Assembly: GCA_027620595.1 (NCBI GenBank)
Contig: JAQCDI010000104.1
Span: 1-8,289 of the forward strand
DNA length: 8,289 nt
Reading direction: 5' to 3'
From: Bacteroidota bacterium
GTDB lineage: Bacteria > Bacteroidota > Rhodothermia > Rhodothermales > UBA10348
A program made the translations under genes and the position numbers. A model generated the notes under the pieces. That model had not been told where the DNA came from and made no database searches. It saw only the letters and a list, made by a program, of their open reading frames with translations. Shown piece by piece: positions 1-6,681 of this stretch. Every line of letters starts with the position of its first letter. The stretch's first letter is position 1.

Positions 1-1814
1 GCCGCCTGTTCGGTGACCGCGGCCAGCGCCCGGTCGTTGGCGTACGTGGTGTAGAACCAGCTGCGCCAGAACCAATTCAGGTTCTCCCCGGTGGCCTCTT
101 CCATGCTGCGGAAGAAGTCGGCCGGCTGCGGGTGCTTGAAGGCCCAGCGGCGCGAGTATTCCCGGAAGGCGTTATCGAATACCTCGCTGCCGAGGACATA
201 TTCACGCAGCATGAAGAGTCCGGCGGCCGGTTTGACGTAGCCGTTGTTGCCGAAGTTGTTCTGGATCAGGTCCGACTCGGTCATGATGGGCACCTGGCTC
301 GGATCCTTCATGTAGGGCACGATGAGGGGTGCCGGGCCGCGGCGCGAGGGATAGGTGCCGTCCGTGGTCTGCGTCCACACATCCGTGCCGTTGAACTTCT
401 GGGCGTAGCGCTGTTCGGCGTAGTACTGCAGGAACGTGTTCAGTCCTTCGTCCATCCACGTCCACTTGCGCTCGTCCGAGGCAATGATCATCGGCACCCA
501 GTTGTGGCCGACCTCGTGGATCGTGACGCCGATCAGTGCGCGTTCGACCCCATCAGAATACGTGCCGTCCGGACCCGGACGGGCGCCGCAGAAGGCCACC
601 ATCGGGTATTCCATTCCGCCCACCGGGCCGTTGATGTTCACCGATTTGGGGTAGGGGTAGCGAAGCGACATGTCTCCGTAGGACTCCAGCGTGACGATGC
701 TGGCCCGCGTGGAGACTTTGTCCCACAACGGGGAAGCGTCCTTCGGATAGAGGGAATGGACCTTGACGATCGGTCCACCGTCGCGATAGTCGTATCCGGC
801 GGCGTCCCACTGGTAGGTCTTCGAAGAGGCCCAGGCAAAGTCGCGGACGTCCTTGGCCACGAAGTGCCACGTCAGCATGCCGCTCTGTTTCGGGCGAGCC
901 GCGGGATTCATCACGTCCTCAGGTCCCACGATGTAGACCGGCTCTTCGCTGGTGTAGGCCTGGGCCAGCCGGCGACGCTGTTCGGCCGTGAGCACCTGCT
1001 CGGGGTTCTGGAGTTCGCCCGTGGCATCCATGATGTGGTTCCACGGTACGGTGAGCTTGACGTCGTAATCGCCGAAGTTCAGGTAGAACTCCCCACGTCC
1101 CAGGAATTGCTCGGTCTGCCAGCCGTTCACGTCATCATAGACGGACATGCGGGGGAACCACTGGGCCATTTCGTAGAGCCAACCGTCAAGGGCCAGTTCC
1201 TTGCCGCCGCGTCCGCTGTCCGGAATCCGGTATGACCAGTCGATTTCAAACGACATTGCAGCGCCGGGGGCCAGCGGCTGGGGCAGATTGACCCGCATGA
1301 TGGTGTCGTTGATGCGCCAGCGCGTGTCCACCAGCCGGCCATTCGTATCGACGAGTTGGACCCGGGAAATCTCATAGCCGCCATCAAAGTTGTCCACGCC
1401 CACGAAGCGACGGAACGCCGGGCTCACACTTTCGGGCAGGGCCCCCTGCATCTCGTATGCGCGGCTGTGCTCCAGCGACCGGGTGTTCTGGTCCAACTGC
1501 ACCCAAAGGAAGCCGAGGGCATCCGGGGAGTTGTTGTGGTAGGTGATCCGTTCACTGCCCGTGATCACGTGATGCACGGTGTCGAGGGACGCTTCGATGA
1601 CGTAGTCGGCCCGCTGCTGCCAGTAGCGGTATCCTGGTGCGCCGGAGGCGGTCCGGTATTCGTTCGGATCCGGCCAGTCCTCGAGCGGGCGGAACATCGA
1701 GTGGTTGCCGGAGGCGATGTCGCCTTCGATGTTGCGCCAGTTCTGGGCGGTTGCAGGAAGGGCGACGAGGACGGCCAACAGAAGCGTGGCGGACGTCCGT
1801 AGACAGGTTTTCAT
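1..1814 (-). CDS. Secreted M1-family (gluzincin) zinc metallopeptidase, 3' end outside window
   Basis: About 604 codons are visible; the C-terminus lies beyond the left edge. The start at 1814 opens a typical signal peptide: MKTC, Arg6, a hydrophobic run at 9-19, then an ATA-Q cleavage site after residue 23, so the enzyme is exported. The M1 hallmarks are all present: the exopeptidase-type motif GGMEYP (399-404, the GAMEN equivalent), HEVGH at 433-437, the third zinc ligand Glu456 exactly 18 residues after His437 in WTWMDEG, and a candidate catalytic Tyr526 in NGYVKP. Glu434 would be the general base. An N-terminal beta-rich M1 domain occupies roughly 60-390. In this family such enzymes cleave N-terminal residues from peptides using zinc; the substrate here is unknown. 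It lies 88 bases behind the hupE-like gene on the same strand, with no obvious promoter between them. No Shine-Dalgarno sequence precedes the start. Family assignment is secure; aminopeptidase activity is inferred. Confidence 0.95.
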   Translation of the reverse strand, partial: MKTCLRTSATLLLAVLVALPATAQNWRNIEGDIASGNHSMFRPLEDWPDPNEYRTASGAPGYRYWQQRADYVIEASLDTVHHVITGSERITYHNNSPDALGFLWVQLDQNTRSLEHSRAYEMQGALPESVSPAFRRFVGVDNFDGGYEISRVQLVDTNGRLVDTRWRINDTIMRVNLPQPLAPGAAMSFEIDWSYRIPDSGRGGKELALDGWLYEMAQWFPRMSVYDDVNGWQTEQFLGRGEFYLNFGDYDVKLTVPWNHIMDATGELQNPEQVLTAEQRRRLAQAYTSEEPVYIVGPEDVMNPAARPKQSGMLTWHFVAKDVRDFAWASSKTYQWDAAGYDYRDGGPIVKVHSLYPKDASPLWDKVSTRASIVTLESYGDMSLRYPYPKSVNINGPVGGMEYPMVAFCGARPGPDGTYSDGVERALIGVTIHEVGHNWVPMIIASDERKWTWMDEGLNTFLQYYAEQRYAQKFNGTDVWTQTTDGTYPSRRGPAPLIVPYMKDPSQVPIMTESDLIQNNFGNNGYVKPAAGLFMLREYVLGSEVFDNAFREYSRRWAFKHPQPADFFRSMEEATGENLNWFWRSWFYTTYANDRALAAVTEQA

Positions 1815-1865
1815 GGCTGGCACGTGCTGGTTAACGGGGGCAGTGCAGCCTCTCAGTGTCGGCAG

Positions 1866-1919
1866 CCGATCATGGCGCCGGGATCCATCCGGATGGGGCC
1901 GGTCAGGATCCGATCATGG
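1866..1919. repeat. 10-bp direct repeat flanking a palindrome
   Basis: The 10-mer CCGATCATGG occurs at 1866-1875 (intergenic) and again at 1910-1919 (within the last codons of the HupE-like gene). The copies are 44 bases apart, start to start. GGATCC also occurs near each copy (1881-1886 and 1906-1911). It could be a small local duplication or chance; no function is evident. Confidence 0.4.
1885..1896. repeat. 12-bp perfect palindrome between hupE-like and M1 genes
   Basis: CCATCCGGATGG is a perfect palindrome lying 7 to 18 bases beyond the stop codon of the HupE-like gene. CCGG at 1878-1881 and CCGG at 1899-1902 could extend it as an outer stem with an asymmetric internal loop. On the minus-strand transcript it would form only a short hairpin with a CCGG tetraloop and no U-tract, so it is a poor intrinsic terminator. 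A protein-binding site or an mRNA-processing hairpin are alternatives. Confidence 0.4.
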
Positions 1920-2520
1920 TCAGGGCAACGATGGCAATCCCTACGGAGAGCAGTGCGGCCCAGTTTCGCTGGGTGTTGTCTGTCGGCTTCTCCAGGCGCA
2001 CCAATATGCGGTTCGCCAACCAGATTAGACCGCCGGACACTACAAATGTAATGACAAGTATGACAAGTTGGCCGAGCTCCAGGCCCACATTGAATGAAAA
2101 TAGGGGTAAGACCAGGCTCTCTTCTGCGCCCAGGACGGCCCTGAGGAAGTTGGAAAAGCCCAGGCCGTGGATGAGTCCGAACCCGATGGCCAGCACGTAC
2201 TTCATCCGCCAATCGCGTTGGAGCGCTTGTTCAGGATTGCGGGCGAACCGCTCACCGACGTTGATGGCAGCGGTAATGAAGATCGTGACGGGGATGAGCG
2301 TTTCGATCAGGTCCGGGTTGAAATCCACCATGCCCATCGTGGCCATGGCCAGCGTCACGGAATGGCCGATCGTGAACGCCGTTATCAGGACCAACAGGTG
2401 CCGCCATTCCCGCAGCGGATAGACCGCAGCCAAGGCAATCACGAACAGGATGTGGTCGTATCCATTCAGGTCCGAGATGTGCTCGAACCCCAAGCGGAGA
2501 TAGACGGAGAATTCGGACAT
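1903..2520 (-). CDS. HupE/UreJ-type integral membrane protein (HupE_UreJ_2 family), putative metal transporter
   Basis: A 205-residue inner-membrane protein with about six hydrophobic segments (roughly 22-36, 42-62, 72-90, 108-130, 138-165 and 186-203). Family signatures are visible in order: GFEHI (11-15), GYDHILF (20-26), FTIGHSVTL (49-57), FGLIHGLGF (114-122) and FNVGLELGQ (143-151). The in-membrane histidines 14, 23, 53 and 118 are plausible metal ligands. HupE and UreJ relatives have been linked to nickel uptake for hydrogenase and urease. No such enzyme is encoded in this window, so nickel specificity is only a possibility. The length is full for the family and there is no cleavable signal peptide. 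It starts 65 bases from the divergent proline iminopeptidase and precedes the M1 peptidase on the same strand. The start codon has no Shine-Dalgarno sequence. Confidence 0.88.
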   Translation of the reverse strand: MSEFSVYLRLGFEHISDLNGYDHILFVIALAAVYPLREWRHLLVLITAFTIGHSVTLAMATMGMVDFNPDLIETLIPVTIFITAAINVGERFARNPEQALQRDWRMKYVLAIGFGLIHGLGFSNFLRAVLGAEESLVLPLFSFNVGLELGQLVILVITFVVSGGLIWLANRILVRLEKPTDNTQRNWAALLSVGIAIVALTMIGS

Positions 2521-2550
2521 GGGGTCAGCAGATCAGATAGCTCGTGTTCG

Positions 2551-2559
2551 CTAAGTTAG
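2551..2559. promoter_or_regulatory. Possible shared -7/-10 element of a divergent promoter
   Basis: CTAAGTTAG sits in the 65-base gap between the divergent hupE-like and iminopeptidase genes. It is palindromic except for its central base. Read rightward it gives TAAGTTAG and read leftward TAACTTAG; each matches five of the six fixed positions of the Bacteroidota -7 consensus TAnnTTTG. It would place short leaders of roughly 20-25 bases before both starts. No TTG -33 element is found at the right distance on either strand, so this is a weak call. Confidence 0.25.
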
Positions 2560-2585
2560 GACACCAACACGACCCGATCCGCGCC

Positions 2586-3554
2586 ATGGCCAACCAGCAT
2601 TTCTATCCGGAAATCCAACCCTATCGTTCGGGCATGCTGCCCGTGGACGACCTCCACACGATCTACTGGGAGGAGTGCGGCAATCCGGACGGGGAGCCCA
2701 TCGTGTTCATCCACGGCGGCCCTGGATCAGGCGCTACGGAAACGGATCGACGCTTCTTCGATCCGGCGTTCTTCCGCATCATCCTGTTCGACCAGCGGGG
2801 GGCGCCCCGCTCCACGCCGAGCGGCGAGACGCGCAACAACAGCATCCAGCTGCTTGCCGAGGACATCGAGACCCTGCGCCGACATGTGGGCGTGGAGACC
2901 TGGCATGTCTTCGGCGGCAGCTGGGGCAGCACACTCTCGCTCTACTACAGCACCGAGTTTCCCGCCTCCTGCCGCACGCTGACCATCCGCGGGATCTGGC
3001 TGATGCGGGACGAGGAGATCGACTGGTGGCTCTACGGCATGCGGCTCGTGCAGCCCGAGCGCTGGCAGGTCTTCCACGATCACCTGCCCCCACAGGATCG
3101 GGGCGATCTGCTGGAGGGGTACTGGAAGGCTTTTCACTCCGAGGACGTGGACGCCGCCCGGGAGGCCGCGCGGGTATGGGCCGTCTACGAAGGGGCATCC
3201 TGCACCCTGCTGCCCAACCCCGAGTTCGAGGCGCATTTCCACGATCTGGACAAGGCCTGGGCCACAGCACGCCTGGAAGCGCACTATTTCCGCAACGAGC
3301 GCTTCGAGCCGCGGGATCTGCTGCTCGAACGCGTGGGGCGTATCCGACACATCCCGGGCTTCATCGTGCACGGGCGATACGACATCGTATGCCCCATCAA
3401 GAGTGCGCTCGACCTGCACGAACGATGGCCCGAGGCGTCCCTGGTGGTCGTGCCCGATGCCGGGCATTCCTCCCACGAGCCCGGTATCACCAAGGAACTG
3501 GTTGCGGCCACCGACCGGATCAGGGACTACGGTTCGCCTGTCGTCATATCCTGA
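2586..3554 (+). CDS. pip: Proline iminopeptidase (alpha/beta hydrolase, peptidase family S33)
   Basis: A cytoplasmic serine peptidase predicted to remove N-terminal proline from peptides (prolyl aminopeptidase, EC 3.4.11.5). I chose ATG 2586, giving 322 residues. The family normally starts just before a YPEI-PY-SGML segment, which this start reproduces at residues 7-17. An upstream GTG at 2544 would add 14 residues unlike the family. Visible motifs, numbered from 2586: oxyanion-hole HGGPGSG (43-49), DQRGAPRS (69-76), nucleophile elbow GGSWGS with Ser112, Asp266 in HGRYD, and His294 in AGHSSHEP. These positions and spacings agree closely with the well-studied Serratia enzyme. Glu202 in YEGA corresponds to a substrate-amine-binding glutamate. 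The DQRG segment has Pro where Gly is usual (DQRGxGRS). There is no signal peptide. It is followed 108 bases later by a lipoprotein gene on the same strand. Confidence 0.95.
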   Translation: MANQHFYPEIQPYRSGMLPVDDLHTIYWEECGNPDGEPIVFIHGGPGSGATETDRRFFDPAFFRIILFDQRGAPRSTPSGETRNNSIQLLAEDIETLRRHVGVETWHVFGGSWGSTLSLYYSTEFPASCRTLTIRGIWLMRDEEIDWWLYGMRLVQPERWQVFHDHLPPQDRGDLLEGYWKAFHSEDVDAAREAARVWAVYEGASCTLLPNPEFEAHFHDLDKAWATARLEAHYFRNERFEPRDLLLERVGRIRHIPGFIVHGRYDIVCPIKSALDLHERWPEASLVVVPDAGHSSHEPGITKELVAATDRIRDYGSPVVIS

Positions 3555-3607
3555 GCTGTCCGGGGCTTTCCATCCGGTTAACGTGTAGTTACCAAACGGC
3601 CCTACGG

Positions 3608-3638
3608 TTGATATTGTTGGGATCGGGCGGTACTTATC
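3608..3638 (+). promoter_or_regulatory. Weak candidate promoter for the phosphoesterase lipoprotein gene
   Basis: TTGATA at 3608-3613 is followed after 17 bases by TACTTATC at 3631-3638, located 24 bases before the start codon at 3663. The first box is a good -35/-33 match. The second matches the -10/-7 consensus only partly. It is proposed because the 108-base gap is long enough for an independent promoter; the sequence alone does not prove it. Confidence 0.22.
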
Positions 3639-3662
3639 GGGCCACTCTACCGACATCGACCC

Positions 3663-4625
3663 ATGCGTTTCCATCTTCTCCTCCTTGCCACGTTCCTGCT
3701 GGCCGGCTGTGGCAGCACCGGTCAAACCCTTGAGTTTGCCCTGATCGGTGACGGACCGTACAGTCCTGCCGGAGAGGTGGCAGCGGAGCGGATCATCGAA
3801 GACATCAATGACCGCAAAGACATCGATTGGGTCATCCACCTCGGCGACACGAAGGGGGGAAGTCAATCGTGCGACGATGGGATGATGGAAAGCCGTTTTG
3901 CGCTCTTTCAGCAATTCGACATGCCGTTCATCCTCACGCCCGGGGACAACGACTGGTTTGATTGCGTCCGGGAGCGGGCCGGTTCTTTCGATGATTACGA
4001 GCGACTGGCATTCTTCCGGAAGTTGTTCTTTCCACAGCCGGGCATGAGCACCGGTGGCCGGGCGATGCCCCTGCGTTCCCAGGCGCTGGAATCGGAGTAT
4101 GTCGAGTTTGTGGAGAACAGGATGTGGGAAGCAGGGGGAGCCGTTTTTGCCACGGTTCATCTTGTGGCCATTACGCGTCCTCCCAAGGACGAATCCGTGG
4201 CGAAGAGGCGACTGGATGCTGCCAGCGATTGGGTCCGCACCGCTTTCAGAACGGCACGCGAATCCGGTGCCGCCGGTGTTTTCCTGGCCACCCAGGTGGA
4301 TCTGTGGCCGGTTTCTGCCCCCCGGGAGTTTGAGGGTCTCGCTTGTGCGCTGTGCGGAAAACCCGTTCCAGGTCTGGCTCCCTTCTATGCAGTGCTGGCT
4401 GAGGAATCCGAAGCATTCAAAGGCCAGGTGGTCATAGCCGTCGGTGACACGCATGTTTTTCGTGTCGACAAACCGCTCGCCGGGGCGGACGGGACCATTC
4501 TCCAGAATGTGACCCGCGTAGAAGGATTCGGAGAGCCGGAGCTGAATTGGGTGCGCGTGTCCGTCAACCCTCGTGAACGTCAGGTATTCACCTTCTACCA
4601 GGAGCTGCTTCCCGGGTCGTTCTGA
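3663..4625 (+). CDS. Lipoprotein, calcineurin-like metallophosphoesterase fold
   Basis: A 320-residue predicted lipoprotein. A short hydrophobic leader ends in the lipobox LAGC, so Cys16 would be lipidated after signal peptidase II cleavage and the mature protein anchored on the cell envelope. The rest resembles a poorly characterised family of exported calcineurin-like phosphoesterases: IGDGPYS (28-34), HLGDTK with Asp62 and a following CDD, TPGDNDWFDC (92-101), VFATVHLV with His166, GDTHVFRVDKPL (261-272), and a C-terminal TRVEGFG-NWVRV block. Candidate metal ligands are Asp30, Asp62, Asn96, His166 and His264. Compared with textbook members, the DxH His is Pro32, the GNHE-type His is Asp97, and the GHxH first His is Asp262. 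Substrate and activity are therefore uncertain. Codons TTA, CTA and TCA are absent, as expected in GC-rich genes. It ends 11 bases from the convergent SDR gene. Confidence 0.85.
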   Translation: MRFHLLLLATFLLAGCGSTGQTLEFALIGDGPYSPAGEVAAERIIEDINDRKDIDWVIHLGDTKGGSQSCDDGMMESRFALFQQFDMPFILTPGDNDWFDCVRERAGSFDDYERLAFFRKLFFPQPGMSTGGRAMPLRSQALESEYVEFVENRMWEAGGAVFATVHLVAITRPPKDESVAKRRLDAASDWVRTAFRTARESGAAGVFLATQVDLWPVSAPREFEGLACALCGKPVPGLAPFYAVLAEESEAFKGQVVIAVGDTHVFRVDKPLAGADGTILQNVTRVEGFGEPELNWVRVSVNPRERQVFTFYQELLPGSF

Positions 4626-4636
4626 ACAGGTTGGGT

Positions 4637-5386
4637 CTATCGCGGGCGAACCGTGCCCAGGCCGCCGTCGACTCCGATGACCTGGCCGGTGACCCAGCCG
4701 CTGCGTGCGCTGTCGAGCAGCCAATCGATGGCTTCGGCCACATCGTGCGGTTGTCCGAGTCGCCCCAGGGCGTGCATGGATTCGGAAGCTTTGCGGGACG
4801 CCTCATTGGACGTCAAGCGCTCGCTCATGGGCGTTTCGACCAGACCGGGCGCCACACAGTTGACGCGGATGCCGCGCTGGGCGTAGGTGGCGGCGGCGGA
4901 CTGCATGAGGCCGACGATGCCTGCCTTGGCGGCGGCAATGGCTTCATGGTTGAACAGGCCGGTCCGGGCCACAGCCGACGAGCACAGCACAATCGATCCA
5001 CCGGTCTTCATCATGGGACGGGCAGCGTGTTTGACCGTGAAGAAGGCCGAATCCAGGTTCAGCGCGAGGGTCTGACGGTATTCATCTTCGCTCGTCAGGT
5101 GCGCCGGCTTGAGCAGGATGGAACCCACGCAGTTTACGATGCCATCGATCCGGCCGTGCTGGTCTACGGCTGCCTGGACGATGCCGAGGACGGATTCGCT
5201 GGACGTAGCGTCCAGTGGATGGGCGGTTGCCCGGGTCTCTGCGGCCAGTTGGTGCAGCGCTTCGGGGTTTCGGGCGCCGAGCACGAGGCGGGCGCCACGG
5301 GCGGCGGCCTTCTGCGTCACAGCGCGGCCGATGCCGCCCGTGGCGCCCAGGACAACGATGACAGGAGCGTCGGATGTTGGATTCAT
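4637..5386 (-). CDS. Short-chain dehydrogenase/reductase (SDR) lacking the catalytic tyrosine
   Basis: A 249-residue classical-type SDR with a Rossmann fold and predicted NAD(P)H binding. Seen in order: nucleotide-binding GATGGIG (14-20), NCVG (85-88, the NNAG equivalent), Asn110 in LALNLDSAF, Ser137 in LCSSAVA, Lys154 in AIAAAKAG, VAPGLVETPM (178-187) and the C-terminal GQVIGVDGGLG. The Asn-Ser-Tyr-Lys tetrad has Ile150 (codon 4937-4939) at the Tyr position, four residues before Lys154 and thirteen after Ser137. The surrounding NHEAIAAAK looks like an intact, conserved block rather than decay, and I recall similar NHEAI-type SDRs elsewhere. It may use another proton donor, such as His147, or act on a substrate that needs none. 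The start overlaps the stop of the upstream FAD oxidoreductase by ATGA (5383-5386), so translation is probably coupled. It is the last gene of the four-gene array. Confidence 0.9.
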   Translation of the reverse strand: MNPTSDAPVIVVLGATGGIGRAVTQKAAARGARLVLGARNPEALHQLAAETRATAHPLDATSSESVLGIVQAAVDQHGRIDGIVNCVGSILLKPAHLTSEDEYRQTLALNLDSAFFTVKHAARPMMKTGGSIVLCSSAVARTGLFNHEAIAAAKAGIVGLMQSAAATYAQRGIRVNCVAPGLVETPMSERLTSNEASRKASESMHALGRLGQPHDVAEAIDWLLDSARSGWVTGQVIGVDGGLGTVRPR

Positions 5387-6678
5387 GATGCCGGGGCACG
5401 GAGTGCCAGATGTTCGATGAGATAGGTAGCGGCTGCGCGGCCGGAGGCGAGCGCGCCGTTGATGGAGGACGTGGTTACGTGATCTCCGCAGACGACCGGG
5501 CCGTCAGGGGAAACCTGCAGAGGGATTGATTCCCGATTCAAGGAGCCAGCGTGCTGGGAGGGAAGGGCCCGCGGGATGTGGTAGGTGCGCAGATGTTGCC
5601 AGGTGTCCACGGATGGGCCGAACCACGAACGCATTTGCGTCAGCGCAAGCGCCTCGAGGTCGGTATCCGATCCCGGAGCCACACCGACGCAACTGATGTT
5701 GATCAAGTGTATGCCTTCGGGAGCATAGCCAGGTGCCACCAGCGACGGCACCACCACACTGTTGATTCGCCACCCCGCGTCTGTCGGGTCGTCCGGTTCG
5801 CCATTCAGGACCAGGACCGGTTCGGAAATGGGTGCCTCGTCGGCAGCAAAATAGAGGCAAGTCGTGCCGTTCCAGGTGCGTTGGCCCCCGGCGGCCCCGA
5901 ATTCCGAGGCGGCGTACATGTCCGTTGCCAGCACGACATGCGCTCCTTCGAGCCGTCTTCCGTCCGAGAGGATCACGCTGTGGTTGCCCTCGACGCGCAC
6001 GACCTCAGCATTCCACATCAGCCGGGATGCGTCCAAACGGCCGGCAAGCTGATCAGGCAGGGCCTGCATGCCGCCGGCCGGAAGCGCGGCATGACCGTCC
6101 GAGAACATGCGCATCACGAAGGTGAAGAACGCTTCGTCGGATTGCAGTTCCGCGTTCAGGGTGATGCCGCCCAGGAACGGACGGAAAAAGCCCTCGATCA
6201 TGTCCCGGCTGAACCCCCGATCCTCCAATGCCTCGCGGATGGAGCGCCCTGCCGGACGGTGGCCCTGCTCGGAAACGCCGGACGAGCGGGCGGCGCGCCG
6301 GAGCGACAGGATGCGCAGTTTGTCCTTGAACGTGCCCATGCCGGCGGCCAGGGTGCGCAGCGTATCTGCAGGATGCCGGAACGGGTCTGAAAGCCGGTGG
6401 AAGGTGCCGTTACGTCGGATGAGGGCACCGGCACGGAACGGGTGCAGATCGAGCGACGCCATGTCCATGACCGAACGTACTTCCGGGTACCCCGTCAGGA
6501 GTACCTGGAATCCACGGTCCAGCCGGAATCCGTCCACGGAGTCTGTGCGGATGCGTCCGCCGGGTCCTGAGGCCTTGTCCAGCAGGAGATAGGGAATGCC
6601 CTGTTCCTGGAGGGACAGGGCGCAGCGCAGGCCGGCCAGGCCGGCGCCGATGATGAGAACAGGTCGCGCTTCGGTCAT
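5383..6678 (-). CDS. FAD-dependent oxidoreductase, amine oxidase / phytoene desaturase-like
   Basis: A 431-residue soluble flavoprotein of the amine-oxidase/protoporphyrinogen-oxidase/desaturase superfamily. The N-terminal dinucleotide-binding fold shows GAGLAG (11-16) with Asp34 at the end of the second strand. The GPGGR motif (38-42) follows, as in this superfamily. The C-terminal FAD-contact motif GDHVTTSSINGALASGR (398-414) is complete. The middle (about 75-390) is the variable substrate domain, with FFRPFLGG (164-171) and LPAGGMQALP (199-208) resembling desaturase-like members. The protein oxidises an unknown substrate; a carotenoid-like or amine substrate cannot be told apart here. No transmembrane segment is evident. 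It starts 3 bases after the DUF429 stop and its own stop overlaps the SDR start by 4 bases, which marks it as an internal gene of one operon. There is no Shine-Dalgarno sequence. Superfamily assignment is secure; function is not. Confidence 0.92.
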   Translation of the reverse strand: MTEARPVLIIGAGLAGLRCALSLQEQGIPYLLLDKASGPGGRIRTDSVDGFRLDRGFQVLLTGYPEVRSVMDMASLDLHPFRAGALIRRNGTFHRLSDPFRHPADTLRTLAAGMGTFKDKLRILSLRRAARSSGVSEQGHRPAGRSIREALEDRGFSRDMIEGFFRPFLGGITLNAELQSDEAFFTFVMRMFSDGHAALPAGGMQALPDQLAGRLDASRLMWNAEVVRVEGNHSVILSDGRRLEGAHVVLATDMYAASEFGAAGGQRTWNGTTCLYFAADEAPISEPVLVLNGEPDDPTDAGWRINSVVVPSLVAPGYAPEGIHLINISCVGVAPGSDTDLEALALTQMRSWFGPSVDTWQHLRTYHIPRALPSQHAGSLNRESIPLQVSPDGPVVCGDHVTTSSINGALASGRAAATYLIEHLALRAPAS

Positions 6679-6681
6679 GAT

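Noticed and set aside
132..1235. A 367-codon open frame on the plus strand.
   Set aside because: It is in antisense register to the M1 peptidase, whose frame shows HEVGH, GGMEYP and a signal peptide. The antisense product has no motifs.
2544..2585. A GTG start at 2544 extending the iminopeptidase by 14 residues.
   Set aside because: The extra residues do not resemble the family N-terminus, and ATG 2586 gives the usual length and first motif. The extension would also cross the likely promoter region.
3580..3598. Inverted repeat GGTTAAC / GTTACC after the iminopeptidase as a terminator.
   Set aside because: The stem is AT-rich, interrupted by a bulge and not followed by a T-run; too weak to call.
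2727..4724. A 665-codon open frame on the minus strand across the iminopeptidase, the gap, the phosphoesterase and the SDR end.
   Set aside because: It lies in exact antisense codon register with two real plus-strand genes. Stops there would need TTA, CTA or TCA sense codons, which GC-rich genes avoid. The product is Arg/Gly/Pro-rich with no recognisable motif.
4631..5425. Overlapping plus-strand open frames across the SDR gene.
   Set aside because: They are shadows of the SDR, which carries the full set of family motifs on the minus strand.
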